Assembly (NCBI GenBank): GCA_964035755.1
Contig: CAXIVR010000003.1
Span: forward strand, 134,266,497 to 134,330,496
Direction: 5' to 3'
Source: Teleogryllus oceanicus
Lineage: Eukaryota > Arthropoda > Insecta > Orthoptera > Gryllidae
DNA: 64,000 bases
The notes beneath the pieces were generated by a model. That model did not search any database, was not told where the DNA came from, and was given only the letters and a program-made list of their open reading frames with translations. Positions 23,836 through 35,619 of the stretch are shown piece after piece. How positions within the stretch are numbered: position 1 is the first letter of the stretch; each line of letters opens with the position of its first letter. Both the position numbers and the translations under genes were made by a program.

Positions 23836-23926
23836 TCCATCTATCCATCCATCCATCCATCCATCCACCCACCCACCCACCCACCCACCCACCCACCCAC
23901 CCACCCACCCATCCACCCATCCACCT
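23836..23926. repeat. Compound (CCAT)n(CCAC)n microsatellite
   Basis: About seven CCAT units are followed by about twelve CCAC units and a short CCAT/CCAC mix. The Ser-Ile-His-Pro and Thr-His-Pro repeats (and Gly-Trp repeats on the other strand) are translations of the array and do not indicate protein. Confidence 0.95.
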
Positions 23927-24030
23927 TCTCACACTCTCGCGTGCCCCAACACGTCCAAAAATGCTCTGCGGATGCAATCCTTCACGCGATCCTGCACCCA
24001 ATTAATGCTAACTACAGTTTAATTTATCTT

Positions 24031-24300
24031 CGCTTTCTTTTTCATTAATTCTTTCAGTGGGAATATCAAATAATTTTATTGATTAAGACAGATCTTTTAA
24101 ACAACTTCAACTTAATAGAATTACTTTCATTTTTACATCATATTTACATTCAATATGGCCATTTTGCCATTGATCATTATGTGTCCTTTCGAACACGGTT
24201 GTTCTCGCAGTTCAATACATCAATATTTTCTTATAATAACAGCTATTACCGCTTTCTCTCAAATCAGTTCAAATTACTCTAATCGTCTAGACAACTGAAT
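24031..24300. repeat. Dispersed repeat family D, copy 1
   Basis: Collinear with 58031-58320. Shared blocks are CTTTTTCATTAATTC followed by GTGG, an AAACAACTT...TTAA.AGAATT block, GGCCATTTTGCCATTGATCA (partner GGCCATTTTGCCATTAATCA), and a terminal TCGTCT...ACT-type block. AT-rich and non-coding. Class unknown. Confidence 0.75.
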
Positions 24301-24309
24301 GCCTTACTT

Positions 24310-24890
24310 ATAAGTATGTGTCATTTCCTTTTGTCATAACAAAAAATTAATTTCTATCCTAAACGACATTTTTTAAAGTGAAGACAAAAATTAACATTTC
24401 ATTAAAATCCCCCCCTTAGAAATGAGTCATAAATTGAGTTTATTAAGGCTTATCTTCATAAGAGATGTTCTTCGAGCAAATATTGTGCGGGTTACTCTCG
24501 TTTTCACTCTCTATATTTTCATTCTTTTTTTCGTTAGTATCGCCAACATTTATTGTATATTACAAAACTTTGAAATATATATCGAACGTTCTCGAATATT
24601 TTCATAAATGTTAATACCTTTACTGCATTGACATTTAAGCAGTACTTCAAATTAGATTTAATCGGGATTTTTATTAGATAGAATTTTGGTTATTTAATTA
24701 CCCGAAATACAATTGTAATGGGACGGATTTCATATATATTTTTCGTTTAATACGTTTCTAGTTGAAATGAACTTCGCTGAAAAAATAATATCCACCCAGT
24801 ATTAATCGAGAATATGAACTACTTGGTATAAAAATGTTCTAATAGTTCCTTGAAAGAGACGGCTCGAATAGAATGAAAATAATGGGTTTC
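24310..24890. other. AT-rich non-coding sequence
   Basis: Nothing recognised. Confidence 0.4.
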
Positions 24891-24899
24891 GTGAAGCAG

Positions 24900-25370
24900 T
24901 TTGCACGAGAGGCAGGGGATATCGTCTCCCCCGACGGGGGATGTTCTCTTTTTACGTAACATTTCATTTCCCGCGGAACAGAGGACGCGAGGCGGCAGCG
25001 TGCTAAGTGCCCGAGAGACGAGCAGCGCCTCGCCTTCTCCTGTTCCGCGCGCGCCGCGCCGCCCTAATCTCACCGATAATTTGAACTGCGCCGCGTAAAA
25101 GCGGCTCCCCGGCGTTGATCGCTGCTTCGAAAATTGATTTTCGGAAGCGCACTTTTCCGTCGTGTAAAAGGCGTCGTCTCTGCCGCCTTCTCCTGCTCCT
25201 TCGCTCGTCCTGTCCGTCACAAAGGGGGCTCGCTCGCCAGAGGAGGTGAAAGGAAAGGCAAAGGTGGAAATGGCCGCGCGCAATCGACATAGGAAAAAGG
25301 GGACCCGGATTGCACGCGCCGCGCCGAGCAGAGCCGTTCGCGAGGAGTCCATAGAGACGACTGTAATCAA
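24900..25370. other. G+C-rich island
   Basis: CpG-rich. A 222-codon minus-strand frame spans 24819-25487, but another minus-strand frame and plus-strand frames are open over the same bases, and no domain is recognisable. Coding is not supported. Confidence 0.4.
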
Positions 25371-25479
25371 CTCCCATTTGTAGTTCGTATTTTCCGCTGT
25401 TGGAAGCGTCAAGCGCTTCTCTTTGTTTCTTTTTTTTCCCTCTCTCTTTTTAGGGCTGCACGTACTGACACGTTCCATT

Positions 25480-25640
25480 ATTCGCAAATAGCTATCGATG
25501 CTATAACCATCTGTTTTTTCTCATCTTTATGCTGTTTGCGGATGATAGCCCTCCATAAAGGGAGCCGCCATTTATGCCGGTCGCGTGTCGCGCCAATTCG
25601 ATCATATCTCATGCGATCCGCTCTCATCTAGTGGAGTGCC
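25480..25640. promoter_or_regulatory. Motif-dense block at the left edge of an island; possible enhancer
   Basis: A compact non-repetitive block holds ATTCGCAAATAG, CTATCGATGCTATAACC, CTTTATGCTG, CCATAAAGGG and CCATTTATGCCG. Repeated TTTATG/CATAAA sites are the core recognised by Caudal/posterior Hox-type homeodomains. This is a motif reading without conservation or expression support. Confidence 0.25.
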
Positions 25641-26140
25641 ATCTCCCCATCGGCGGCACCTGTCTCGGGGTCGTTGTCGCCCCGCCACTCGCCGCCCACT
25701 TTGCGCTGCCTTGTTCCTCGCCACCCGCCACTCCGCCCCGCTCGTCACTCTCCGCCCCACCTCGCTTTGCCTTATTCCGCCCCCCCGCCCCGTTCCGCCC
25801 CCCCTCCCCCCCTCCCCCCCCTCTTCCCCGCCTGAACCTTCCGCCCCCGGCCCCTTCCCCCGCTGTCCCCCCCACCCCCTCTCCCGCGCCTTCCCCTCAC
25901 CACCCGTTCCGCTGGGTCGTGCGTTCGCCCGCTGGCCCTCGGGGCTGGCGCACGGCTCACCCCAATCCCTGAAAACGGATTCGCGGGTCGTGGATTGCGT
26001 TACGCCGCTTACGGGGTGCGCGGGTGGCGCGCGAGATACTCCCCTGGAGAGGGCTGCTCGCCTCGCCCCGCCCCGCCCCCTTCTGCGCGCCACGCCTCCC
26101 CTCGCCTTGCTGCACACGCGCTCCTTCACTCTTTCTCTCA
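25640..26140. other. Large C-rich island
   Basis: Plus strand is extremely C-rich at 25780-25900, with CCCCTCCCCCC runs that give strong minus-strand quadruplex potential. CpG-rich to about 26110. Frames in all phases are open and proline/arginine-rich. Confidence 0.55.
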
Positions 26141-26149
26141 CATCCCAAT

Positions 26150-26580
26150 TTTCGTTTGTTAAGTAACTCTTTCAAGCGCTGCAGTTACGCTTATTATATT
26201 TGCCATGACATGTTATTTAGTTTGCTTTTGTAACCCTACTATCTGCGAATGTCTAGATTGGTGATAACCCTCACTTCGTTAGAACTCATCTCTCCATTTG
26301 TTACATCTGCTATTTATCATTGGAACCTTATATTCTCGTGTACACTTTGCGTGTCATTTGAATGTGGTAACAATCCATCTCGACTTATTTACTGTATTTT
26401 ATTTCTAATAGTTCACAATGCACGACCCTTTGTGATACTATGTTCTTATTTTGCAGTCACCACATGTTATCTTGATGTATCTTCCCATTCACACCAGATC
26501 TCTCCTCTCCTTGGGCCTACTTTCCAACCACGATTCGTTTCACATTTTCAATTTCTTCTCCCGATTGCCATTCCAACTGG
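26150..26580. other. AT-rich non-coding sequence
   Basis: A plus-strand frame (26249-26647) is open but hydrophobic-biased and without motifs. Confidence 0.35.
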
Positions 26581-26589
26581 GCCTTCGAT

Positions 26590-26910
26590 TTTCGCGTGCT
26601 CGCCGTCGCATCGCGGGGCCTTCCGGCTGGGGTTCCGTGCAGCCTAGTGCTCCGCCGAGGCGTGCATCGAGGGCGGCGGGCAGCGCCCCAGCCAACGAGG
26701 GGAGGACGCGATGTCTGGGTCGAGGTCAACGGAGCCGACGAAGGCCCGAGCGGAAACTGCCTCCGCCGCTGCGCCGCGCCGGCCGAACGACTTACGGCGG
26801 AGAAAGGGAGATTTGATGGCTGGGAAGAACACATGGAGGCCCAGAAAGGAATATGGCTCGTCGCTGTCTCATACGATGCTTCAGCGAAAGATGGTTCATA
26901 ACCTCTTTAG
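26590..26910. other. G+C-rich island
   Basis: CpG-rich. All three plus frames and some minus frames are open, so no frame is favoured. Confidence 0.4.
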
Positions 26911-26919
26911 GCCGTGAGG

Positions 26920-27930
26920 CGGTCGCCATAAAAGAGAATTGCGCGGTCACAAACTCACGGAAATGATGTTTTCGTAAAAGTATTGGTGTTACTCATATGC
27001 ATATTCAAACACCGCACAATAATTTTACTTTAATGCTATGTAAGTACTTGTGAAGTGAGCATTGTAGATATTTCCGATAAATATTCTAATGTGATTGGAG
27101 ATTAACGTTACAATAGGGGGAATGTTACAATGTAATTCAATTTGTGAAAAAAAATATACGATTTATATCAGTGTTTTTATTATGCTGCTTCATGTTTGAA
27201 CTGGATGAAAAATATTCGCGTTGTGTTCGAAACTACTAATCGCAACTGAATTGATTTTTCATCATTTGTCAGCCTGTCAGAACTCGACAAAGATAAGACG
27301 GATGAGAGGCTCTGCGTTCGGTTTGGTGTGGTTGAAGCCGCTGGTCAGCTGTCTGGCAGCCACATCGTCTCCTCCCTTCTCATCCCTACTCCTAAGCGTC
27401 CCCTCCTCCCCCTATCCCCATTGAGTCCGTTTTCGCCTTTACTGGCTTTGACGCTGGAGCTTGTGGCATCGTTATCCCTTTCGCTTTTTTAACAACGCAC
27501 AAATGGTCACAATAAACAGAATTGAACATTTTCTCCGCTGCCAGCGATGAAAGCCAGGTCAGCAAATATACATTTAATTAACTTGCCCTTTCTTTCGTGC
27601 AGATTAGATTGTGCCATATCAAAGCATCCAATGCGAGTATCAAACAGATGCTTAATTAACACACATTGATACGCATTATAAGCAAACTGGATGTTCAGCT
27701 AATTTTGTGCCATAGTAAACTTAACATGGTGTCCGATAGATTACCAACATTATGGATCAATTCTACAAAAGTACATTCCGAGCCCCAAAACATTTTCAAT
27801 ACGATAAACTAATTCTAGTATTTCATTTCTGACCATGAAGGTGTGGAGCACTATAAAAACTATTCGCGGTGTACTGTAGCCTCGTGGGACACTGAATCTC
27901 GCGGAGAAATAACATGCACACGCACGCACC
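26920..27930. other. AT-rich non-coding sequence with a small C-rich patch
   Basis: Mostly AT-rich, with a small patch of higher G+C at 27300-27430. Nothing else recognised. Confidence 0.4.
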
Positions 27931-27939
27931 TCTCTTTGT

Positions 27940-28470
27940 AGAATGAAGAGCGACCCCCTCTCTGCGTCTCCGGGAGCGCGACCGCTGGCGGCGGAGAACC
28001 CGGCCGGAGATAAATATTTGCGATGCGGAGACGTCACACGCGCACGATGGTGGAGTGTGGGCGCGGACGGACGCAGGTGGGCGTGGGTGAGCGCAGGCGG
28101 GACCGGGCGGGCGCGGATGGGTGCAGGTGGGCGTGGTGCGGGCGCGGGCGCGGGCGGGCGCAGGTGAGTGTGGGGGCGTGCGCGGGCAGCCCATGATGAA
28201 GCGCTGAATTATTCTGGCGCGGGTGGATCCGCGAAGCTCGAGGCTTCGTTGTCGGGCGCTACAATTGCGGGGACTCATCGCGCTGCCGCCCCGTGGCCCC
28301 CTCGTCCGCAGTCCCAGAGGTCTCCCGCGCGCGGGGCATACGGGAGGGGGGGTGGAGACGCAAACGTTGCGCTCCGGCGGCGGGCGGCTAACGAGAAGAA
28401 TTGCTGCCAGCAGCTGCTAAAGTGGATTAAAGTAATTGGATTCCCCGTTGGGGAAACCGTCCCGCGGAAG
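27940..28470. other. Large G+C-rich island with G-rich irregular minisatellite
   Basis: Positions 28045-28180 are an imperfect array of GGTGGGCG/GGCGGGCG/GCGCGGGCG units on the plus strand. The right part (28410-28470) is a less biased block with GTGGATTAAAGTAATTGGATT, which contains a TAATTGG core. Confidence 0.5.
28045..28180 (+). repeat. Irregular G-rich minisatellite
   Basis: Units of about 8-12 bp based on GCGGGCG / GGTGGGCGTGG repeat with many variants. Quadruplex-prone on the plus strand. Confidence 0.6.
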
Positions 28471-28779
28471 TATTGTTGTGAATTCTGAGCGTCGTAAAAA
28501 ATGTCTGAGTCGTCGTTTTTATTAATTTGCGTATGTCGGTGACACAATGTGCGATATTTTTTGTTGATATTGGTTCCAATTTATTTGAATGGAATCCAAT
28601 TTCTCTTCATCAACTAATATTGAATACCGCCATGTTGATAATTAATATCATTCAAAACATCCAAATCGTTCAGATATATAAAAGTTTTTCTCTCCGTATG
28701 CATTGTCTGTAATTATTCGTAATTGCACTTTTAAAAATGTTGCAATAAAGCAGGTGAAAGGCATCTGGTGTGGAGGAGA

Positions 28780-29150
28780 AACGCCATTCCGGTATCGCGT
28801 TCCTTTTCGCCTATTTGTGCGAGCGGCGGCCTTGGCCCTTTGTGCGCAGCGGTGCAGCCGCGGAATCCGGGTCGCCCCGCCCCGCCCCGCCGGTTTCGTT
28901 TCACGAGCGACGGCCCCGCGCCCCGCCCACCCCGGGCGCTCGAGGACTCGTCCGTCGCGCAATAACGGCGCGGAATGTTTCATCAGGCGGCGTCGCAGGC
29001 AGGTCGCACGCCCCCCCCCCCCTTCGGATCGCCTCTGCCCGCCCTCCGTCGCATCGGTGCACTCGGGGAGCTGGCCCGGTGCACTGCGGGGCTCTGTGCT
29101 GCACCTACGCCGTCTCACGTTCCTTGGGAGATGTGATAGTTTTCTGATTT
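28780..29150. other. G+C-rich island
   Basis: CpG-rich with a (CCCCG)n run near 28873-28890 and a poly-C run of about twelve near 29011. Overlapping frames on both strands, none recognisable. Confidence 0.45.
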
Positions 29151-30085
29151 GTTGTTGGCATTCGAAACAGCGAGGAGATATAATTAGAATAATAGTTAAA
29201 GTGAGTGGGATAATGTCCGCAGTGACATATTTTGGCAGACGTTGAGATGTTACCATCTACATGACACTCAGCCTCCCAGTGAGTGCTAAGAATTATTCTT
29301 CGTATCATTGACTTTTAACAACAAATGGCAGAGTAATAAACTAAAGTTTATCACAGATTCTTTGTGTTTATAGTGAAGGAATGTGACATGTTTTCCCTTA
29401 TAAATCAATTTCTGTCGGAAGTTATGTAGGACTCTTGACCCCTAAATTTTACATTAAATTTGTTTTCCGGAAATGTGTTTAGCTTCGTAAATTACCAAAT
29501 TGGGAAATATCAACCTCGGCTAATTCATTTCAAAAGCGAAAACACGACATGCGAAATGCCACCATCAGAAATTTGTCACTGCAAGTTCACGTAGAAGCAA
29601 ACTTGCCACACTCTACCTTATTCAATTAAATCCACTTTGGCTGGCTGACTTCCTCCCGCACCTCCTCGCAACTCGCTCTACGCCTCCAGGAGCGCTGCTC
29701 TCGTTCTTCCAAGTTTATCCATTCGGATCGTTCTCCCTTCTCCTGACTCTAAATACATTTTATGTTCCTGTGCAGAACCTTCACCTAAAAGCCTTAAAAA
29801 TTATTAAAACATTCATTATGTTTAAATTTACTTCAACTCTAACATATACGTTAACCATTCACAAGACCTTCAACATCTTACGTACTCCGACGTCACGACA
29901 GTGTAAGGTTAAATGCTGGTATTACTCAACGCCGATTGTCGTCTTTTTGCCTGAATTCCAATTCGACTCATTCCTTTTTGCCGTTTTTATTATCCGATGT
30001 AACATACCAACAAACAATGAATATACTCCCGTATCTCTGCAGTTTCACTTTTCGCAATGGCAGATTTGCAGATCGGCACCTAGCG
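29150..30085. other. AT-rich non-coding sequence
   Basis: Contains a short pyrimidine-rich section at 29640-29750. A plus frame (29770-30498) is the longest here at 242 codons, but it runs across both AT-rich and GC-rich DNA with translation tracking composition. It is not called. Confidence 0.35.
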
Positions 30086-30089
30086 CCCG

Positions 30090-30390
30090 TCCCGCGCTGT
30101 TTCGCATCGCTCAGCGATGCCGCCTCCCTCCCTCCCTCCCTCCTTCCCCCGAAAGTGTCACCTCGGCGCTGCCTCTGGCGGCGCGCGAGATGAAAGTAGC
30201 GGCCTTTGTGGCGCGCCCGTTATTAATGATCCGCAGCGGGGAAAAATTGGCGCCGTTTCGGGCAGGCGCGGCCGGGGCCCGGGCCGGGGCGGGGCCTGCG
30301 GGCTCGCGAGGGCGTCTGGGCCCCGACTTAGCCGGCGCCGCCCCAGCTGCGCTGCGCAGCGCAGAGATCCACGGAGTTACTTCAGCGGTA
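30090..30390. other. G+C-rich island with (CTCC)n and GGCCGGGGC core
   Basis: A (CTCC)n tract (about 30121-30145) is followed by CGCGCCCGTTATTAATGATCC, a GC-flanked ATTAAT palindrome. A very G-rich core (30259-30305) built on GGCCGGGGC comes next. Confidence 0.5.
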
Positions 30391-30399
30391 AAATCGAAT

Positions 30400-32010
30400 G
30401 CGTCGTTCCTTCAAATGAAACACATAGTTTGCTCTCAATTCTGGAGCAATCAATTTGTGGCAGATATAAATTGTTTTGTTCAGATTCCACTAGCATGATG
30501 ATCTAAAGTCTAAAATACCAAAATACCGGGATTAATACGTGTCACCCCAAAATACCTCAATCACAATGATATATTCATCTAAATCGCAGCTCCTTTCTAT
30601 GAAACTATAGTAATAAAATCCCATAAAAATTTCGTAATACATATTCTTAGACGATTGCAATGGAGGTGCGAATTTACTAATACATTTATTAATAACGGGT
30701 GCCGTTATAGAGAATTTTTAATGTATATGCTTTGACTAAAATGTTTGCTCTTTGAAGAATCCTGTTTAGTTGCAAAAGAAAGCATCAAGGTTAGCCTTTG
30801 CGTTGCTTGGAGGCAAACAAAGAGCTAAAGGCGCGGAGGATGTATATGCCGGCTGTGCGTTTGAGTTTGGCAGTCCCCAAGCGAGAGGCGGGAGTAATGA
30901 CTTTTATTCCAGCCTTGTTGTTCCGTGTGTTTGCAACATCGCCTCGTTAGCGTGACCTTTTTTTTTCCTTTTAGTTTTCCCTTAGTTCGTAAAAATTATA
31001 CGCGTTTCGCTCTTTTATGTAAACGTGCGTGCTTGAATAAGTGGTTGGTACTGAAGCGCTGAGTACTGTTGAGTAACGCATCGCCGCCATTTGCTAAGTA
31101 AATTCTCTTTTGTTTATCGTTGTTCTGGCGTTCATCACTGAACCGTACATCGCTACTGCATATTTAAATTCTCCTTTGGGATGAGGTGTGTAGTCAGAGC
31201 TGATATATTTCCTTTACAGTTCATACATGTGTATCCATCCATACATCCAAGCATTACACACAAAATACCTAACAGCTTTTGCAGTGGATTGTGCCTGCTA
31301 AACTTCGATCAAAAAATCGTTTCACCTGTATTTTGAGCCTACAAATTCTGCTTTCCTTGAGACCAAGGGTTGATATCGATCTGTTGCCCATAAATTGTTT
31401 TAAAATTCAGGACGATGTAAATACCTCGGTAACCGTAAAAATACCAGTAATAAAGCAACAAATTGCATATTTTATGACGATATGACAATTTGTGAAGGAG
31501 GAGACTATCGGCGAGAAAATTGGAAGTACCAATACGTAATTTCGTTTCCATACAGCATTTTCTAGTACTGAAAGATTTGATTCTTGCCAATAATGTAACT
31601 CATGAGAGATGTTCCTCAATGCTTCAGAGATTTAATGAAAGTTAGTTCACAGTTATAGACTATAAGCACGGTGCATAAGCATTGGTGGTATAAGAAAATC
31701 ACATTAATTCTAAACGTGAGAAGACTTGTCACCTTCCACAAAATCGAGGAAAGTGGCAACTTTAAGTTTGATAGTGTGAATTATCATCATCATCATCATC
31801 ATCATCATCATATAACATGGAAGTTGTATTACGATCGACTTGGCGTGAAAACAATTCGGAAGTCCTGTTCCATTTATATTTTTTCTATGTGTGTAAGTTA
31901 ATTGGAGTGAGCTAAAATAATATATATTTTTGTACTGGCATTAGTTATTAAACGATTTTGAGCAAAAATATGCTGCTGCAAATTGCTTGTTATGGAGTAT
32001 TAATTTACAA
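30400..32010. other. AT-rich non-coding sequence
   Basis: About 1.6 kb with no gene. A smaller GC patch lies at 30820-30950, and an (ATC)n microsatellite is listed separately. Confidence 0.4.
31782..31812. repeat. (ATC)n microsatellite
   Basis: Ten TCA/ATC units. The run of histidines in one frame is a product of the repeat. Confidence 0.95.
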
Positions 32011-32019
32011 GTCGCTCAC

Positions 32020-32360
32020 GCGAGTTCCCAGAACGTGAAATTGTTGGTGCATTTCGTCCCGCTCAGACGCTCTGGTCGCGAGGGTGGGGGCTAATGGGCC
32101 GCTGGCTGGGGGCGGGGGCCGGGCCCCTAATCCGGCTTCGTAATTAGGGCGGCGAGTGCGACAGGAGCGTCCCGCCGCCGGCAGCAATCCGGATGTGGGC
32201 GGGGAGGGCGCGGGTTCGCTTACCGGTGCACGTGCTGCACCGCTCGCCCGCAGCACCGCCGCTGCTCGAGCCACGCAGCAATTGGGATCGGTGGGAAGCG
32301 GCCGATGGCCGCCTCGGGGTTGCCAGGCGGGGCTCACGGGATGCGTGTGCAAGAGAGACA
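32020..32360. other. G+C-rich island with CCTAAT...ATTAGG hairpin
   Basis: CpG-rich. Near 32127-32149 CCTAAT and ATTAGGG-type arms face each other around CCGGCTTCGTA, an unusual AT-containing hairpin in a GC block. Open frames on both strands are uninformative. Confidence 0.4.
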
Positions 32361-32369
32361 TTCTCACCT

Positions 32370-33750
32370 TTCCCTTGTGTTTGATTTTTGTTGTATTACT
32401 TCCTTGTTGAGATCGAAGTGTGCCGTAATGTAAGAGAAAGTCGCAGTTATTAAAAGTAAATTTATCATTTTCTGTTAATTTGAAAAAAGAATCTGTAGTC
32501 AAATTGATGCAATAATTATTAGTTGGAGAAGTAGAGGGACTAAGTTGAAACGCTCTAAGAGCATGCAATAATGGGCGCATTTATTTTCAGCTCAAGCTAA
32601 GAATAATTCCATGTTATTGTGTAATGAGAATCTTTAGTGTACAAAATAATGACAAAATGAAATTGAACGAAATGAAATTGGCGTGTAAGTAAACCGCGTG
32701 TTATAAAACATGGATATATTAAGCCAAAATATTTGTCATAAGAAACCTTCATTGGTAGCACAATAAGAGTTCGAAGGAGAAAAATCGAAGTTTGGAAGTG
32801 TGCTCGCTACCATGATTGCTTACTTCCGTTTCCAATTTTTTTACAGAAATTTCAACACCTAATTGTAAATTAGTAAAGGAGCAGACGTGACCTTTGAGTC
32901 GGATACGCGTTCAGCGTAGGTCGATGCAGAGAGGCCTCCGGGAAGTTACGAACCGGGTGGTAAAGTTGACCTGCAGCCCCCGGGTTGCGCAATCACGCTG
33001 TAGCTCTTTAGCCAGAGGCCACCTCTGCACATGGCAGCTTGCAGCTTCTCTCTGTTCTGTTGCAGTATACATTGCAGTTGTTTCAATGTCGCGTTTGTAT
33101 TGACAAAGTTCTAGTCGAGTGAATATATTCCAGGTATCTCACATTTACTAATTACTCTTTCATTCCAAGAGAAACGTTAGCTTCGTACTATTGGTAGAAG
33201 CTTTACGACAACGTTGTCTTCCAATTCTTTCATAAACTGCAACATTTTGAGTAAATAATATATCACATATTCAGAAGTGTAATGAAAATAAATATAATCA
33301 GTAGTGCTACAGCACATGCTTTCTCGCGCTATTTCTTTCTCAATTTTCGATAAATTCCGGAAGTTCTTGTTTTATCCGTGGAAAAAAAATTAAAAAATTG
33401 GATTCGTGTTTTAGAAAATGTTTTTAATATAAATTGCGTTAATTTCAAACAGAAATTAGACGAAAACTATTAGTTTAAAAAAAAATTATCAAAACAATCT
33501 CTATCATCAATATTATACTTTTGTATTCTTAATTTTTTGTAGTTTTCGAAAATACAGAAAGTTCGTCAGAAATCAGACCAGCACTGTTTTTACCGTCATT
33601 TCGTTCACGCGGGGAGAAAAATAAAAGAAAAAATTGGAACCTTTTTTTTTTTAGAAAATATTGGTAAAAAATAATACCCATATTTCATGAAAAATTATGC
33701 AATAACAACTTATATTTTTAAAAATTCTTCATGATAAGAGAACTTTATAA
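32370..33750. other. AT-rich non-coding sequence
   Basis: Contains a small GC patch (32890-33030) and a fragment of repeat family C (listed separately). No gene. Confidence 0.4.
33299..33345. repeat. Dispersed repeat family C, fragment
   Basis: AGTAGTGCTACAGCACATGC followed by TTTCTCGCGCTATTT corresponds to 35203-35245 (GTGGTGCTACAACAGCACAT, then TTTCTCGCAATATTT). The match is short, so the assignment is tentative. Confidence 0.45.
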
Positions 33751-33759
33751 AATTGAGTG

Positions 33760-33950
33760 AACGCAACGGAATGTTCGCCGTCGAAGTCCGTCCGCTTGAG
33801 AGAGCTCCCGAATCTCGGCGCTTCGAGGTACATTCCAGGTGCGAATCTTCTCTCAGCTTCGGCCGAGAACGCGGCTGGCAGCGGAAGGGACGTCCGGTAA
33901 AGGCGGCAGCGACGGCGACTGCCACGGTTCGCTGCAGCGCACTTCGCAAA
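33760..33950. other. Small G+C-rich island
   Basis: CpG-rich, frames open in several phases, nothing recognised. Confidence 0.4.
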
Positions 33951-34059
33951 GGGTTTGTACTTCCCCTTGCTTGTTTATTCGCTTTTCTCTCTGCCAGTTT
34001 GATTCTGGTTCTCCGTATTTGTCGGGGCCACTGTTAATTATATTGAGGGGCATAATGTA

Positions 34060-34480
34060 GTGAAGGGTGAGCTACACAGCTATAACATTGTCCAAAATTA
34101 AATGAAAACATACATACGTACCTCTTGTATATTTTTATATACTCTAATGGTATGCATAATGGAGTTTGCTATGAGCTTCACAGCACTGAATACTGCAAAT
34201 TTCACATTAAACAATTATACGTCTGGTATTTTATATACTGATCTCCAAAAATTTTGAAACACATTTTTGAGATTTTGAGAGATAATTTTCTCCGATTAGT
34301 CCGTAATTATAATATTAATTTATATTATTTATTATATTTTAGTACAATTTTTATAACAATTATCAAAATTCCAAACGTTTGTGATAGAGCGGGGATAATT
34401 TTAAAATACTTTTGGCATTGTTCTAATTTTATTACAGGATTGATTGAGTTTCTCTTGATTGGGTTCTAAATTCCGCGCTG
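34060..34480. other. AT-rich non-coding sequence
   Basis: Very AT-rich. Nothing recognised. Confidence 0.4.
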
Positions 34481-34489
34481 AAAAGCAGT

Positions 34490-34760
34490 GGTCTGCTTTT
34501 GGCAGCGCCGAGTGAGCCTTGCGCCTCCACGCGTTGTGTTGGGCGCAGGTGAATCCCGTAAATCAAGAACTGTTTGGCGCTTTGAGTTGCCTCTGGGAAG
34601 GACGTTGGGCCCGGATTTATCTCCTCACGCCTGCACGGCAGCGACGCGACGCGATGCGCGCCGCGGACGGCGTCGGAACTGGATGCCGGCGAGCACGGAC
34701 TCCCAATTCCTCTCGCGTCCCGTCGACCCGCCTTTCAAGTTGTCAATTTGCGCCTCAGCA
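34490..34760. other. G+C-rich island
   Basis: CpG-rich, with GCGACGCGACGCGATGCGCG (34640-34660), a short CGACG-type repeat. No gene. Confidence 0.4.
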
Positions 34761-35202
34761 CTTTTATTTATTTTATTGTGACGTCGCTCTAGAGATGACA
34801 AAATCGCAAACCCACATGTGTTAATTTAAAATAAGCTGGAGTGGTTAGGTTATTGCAGGAAGAGTGAATTAGAATTTACCAATTTTTTATTTCGGGACAT
34901 AGCATTCTAAACTTCTTAGTGTGTTAATAATCATTCATTTTTATCAAGTACTGAAGTAGTAATGTGCTTATTAGTTTCGAATAGAAAATACTTATATTTT
35001 TATCAACAACGGAGAGAATTATTTCACTTAATGGAAGTATTAGTGATATAAAAATACAGATATTGAACGAGATGAAGTTGTCATTCACCCAGAAAAATGC
35101 ACAAAAACTAGTGGCAGAATGATATGAGAAAGAGATCAGTGAAGAAACGTTAAAGAAATATTGTGAGTAATCAGAATAGTGCAATAGTTCTGCTTCTTTC
35201 AA

Positions 35203-35570
35203 GCTAGTGGTGCTACAACAGCACATATTTTCTCGCAATATTTGCAATTTTAGAAAATAGTGTTCAACGAATGTCTTCACTAGTTCCTTCAAATCGATAT
35301 CGGGGACTATCAATGTTGGAGAAAGTTTCCGGAACAGTTTAGGCCCAGGAGTCGACCGCGACAGATGATAGTTCATCCGCGGACGGACGGATAGATGGAT
35401 GGACACACCGATGCTTTCAAATGGTTTTGCGGTACCAAAGACTCACAAAATGTGAGTTACAAACCTGCAAGAAGAATTTACTATATATAGATATTTATCC
35501 ACTTTTCCTTACCAACCCCGGGCAATAAGAGTTATACTGTCGAAAAATCGCTGATTTGCGTTGCACGATT
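35203..35570. repeat. Dispersed repeat family C, longest copy
   Basis: Its left part matches the fragment at 33299 and its right part matches 5640-5815, so the three together define one family. The centre holds GGACGGACGGATAGATGGAT, a short tetranucleotide run. A 160-codon minus-strand frame covers the left half, but it is low-complexity and hydrophobic and is regarded as non-coding. Confidence 0.6.
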
Positions 35571-35619
35571 GCCATCCTGTTTCTTCGTACGGAGTAAAGC
35601 GAGGAAGTGAACCTGACGA

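Noticed and set aside
23836..23926. Gly-Trp / Thr-His-Pro repeat proteins on opposite strands
   Set aside because: Both are translations of the CCAT/CCAC tetranucleotide array.
24819..25487. 222-codon minus-strand open frame
   Set aside because: It spans a CpG island with other frames open over the same bases, has no recognisable domain, and its translation follows base composition.
29770..30498. 242-codon plus-strand open frame
   Set aside because: Reads from AT-rich into GC-rich DNA with amino-acid content changing accordingly. No domain.
31782..31812. Run of nine histidines in one frame, superficially a metal-binding tract
   Set aside because: It is the translation of an (ATC)n microsatellite.
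34924..35406. 160-codon minus-strand open frame
   Set aside because: It covers dispersed repeat C, is Leu/Ile/Phe/Ser-rich, and the other family copies are not open in this frame.
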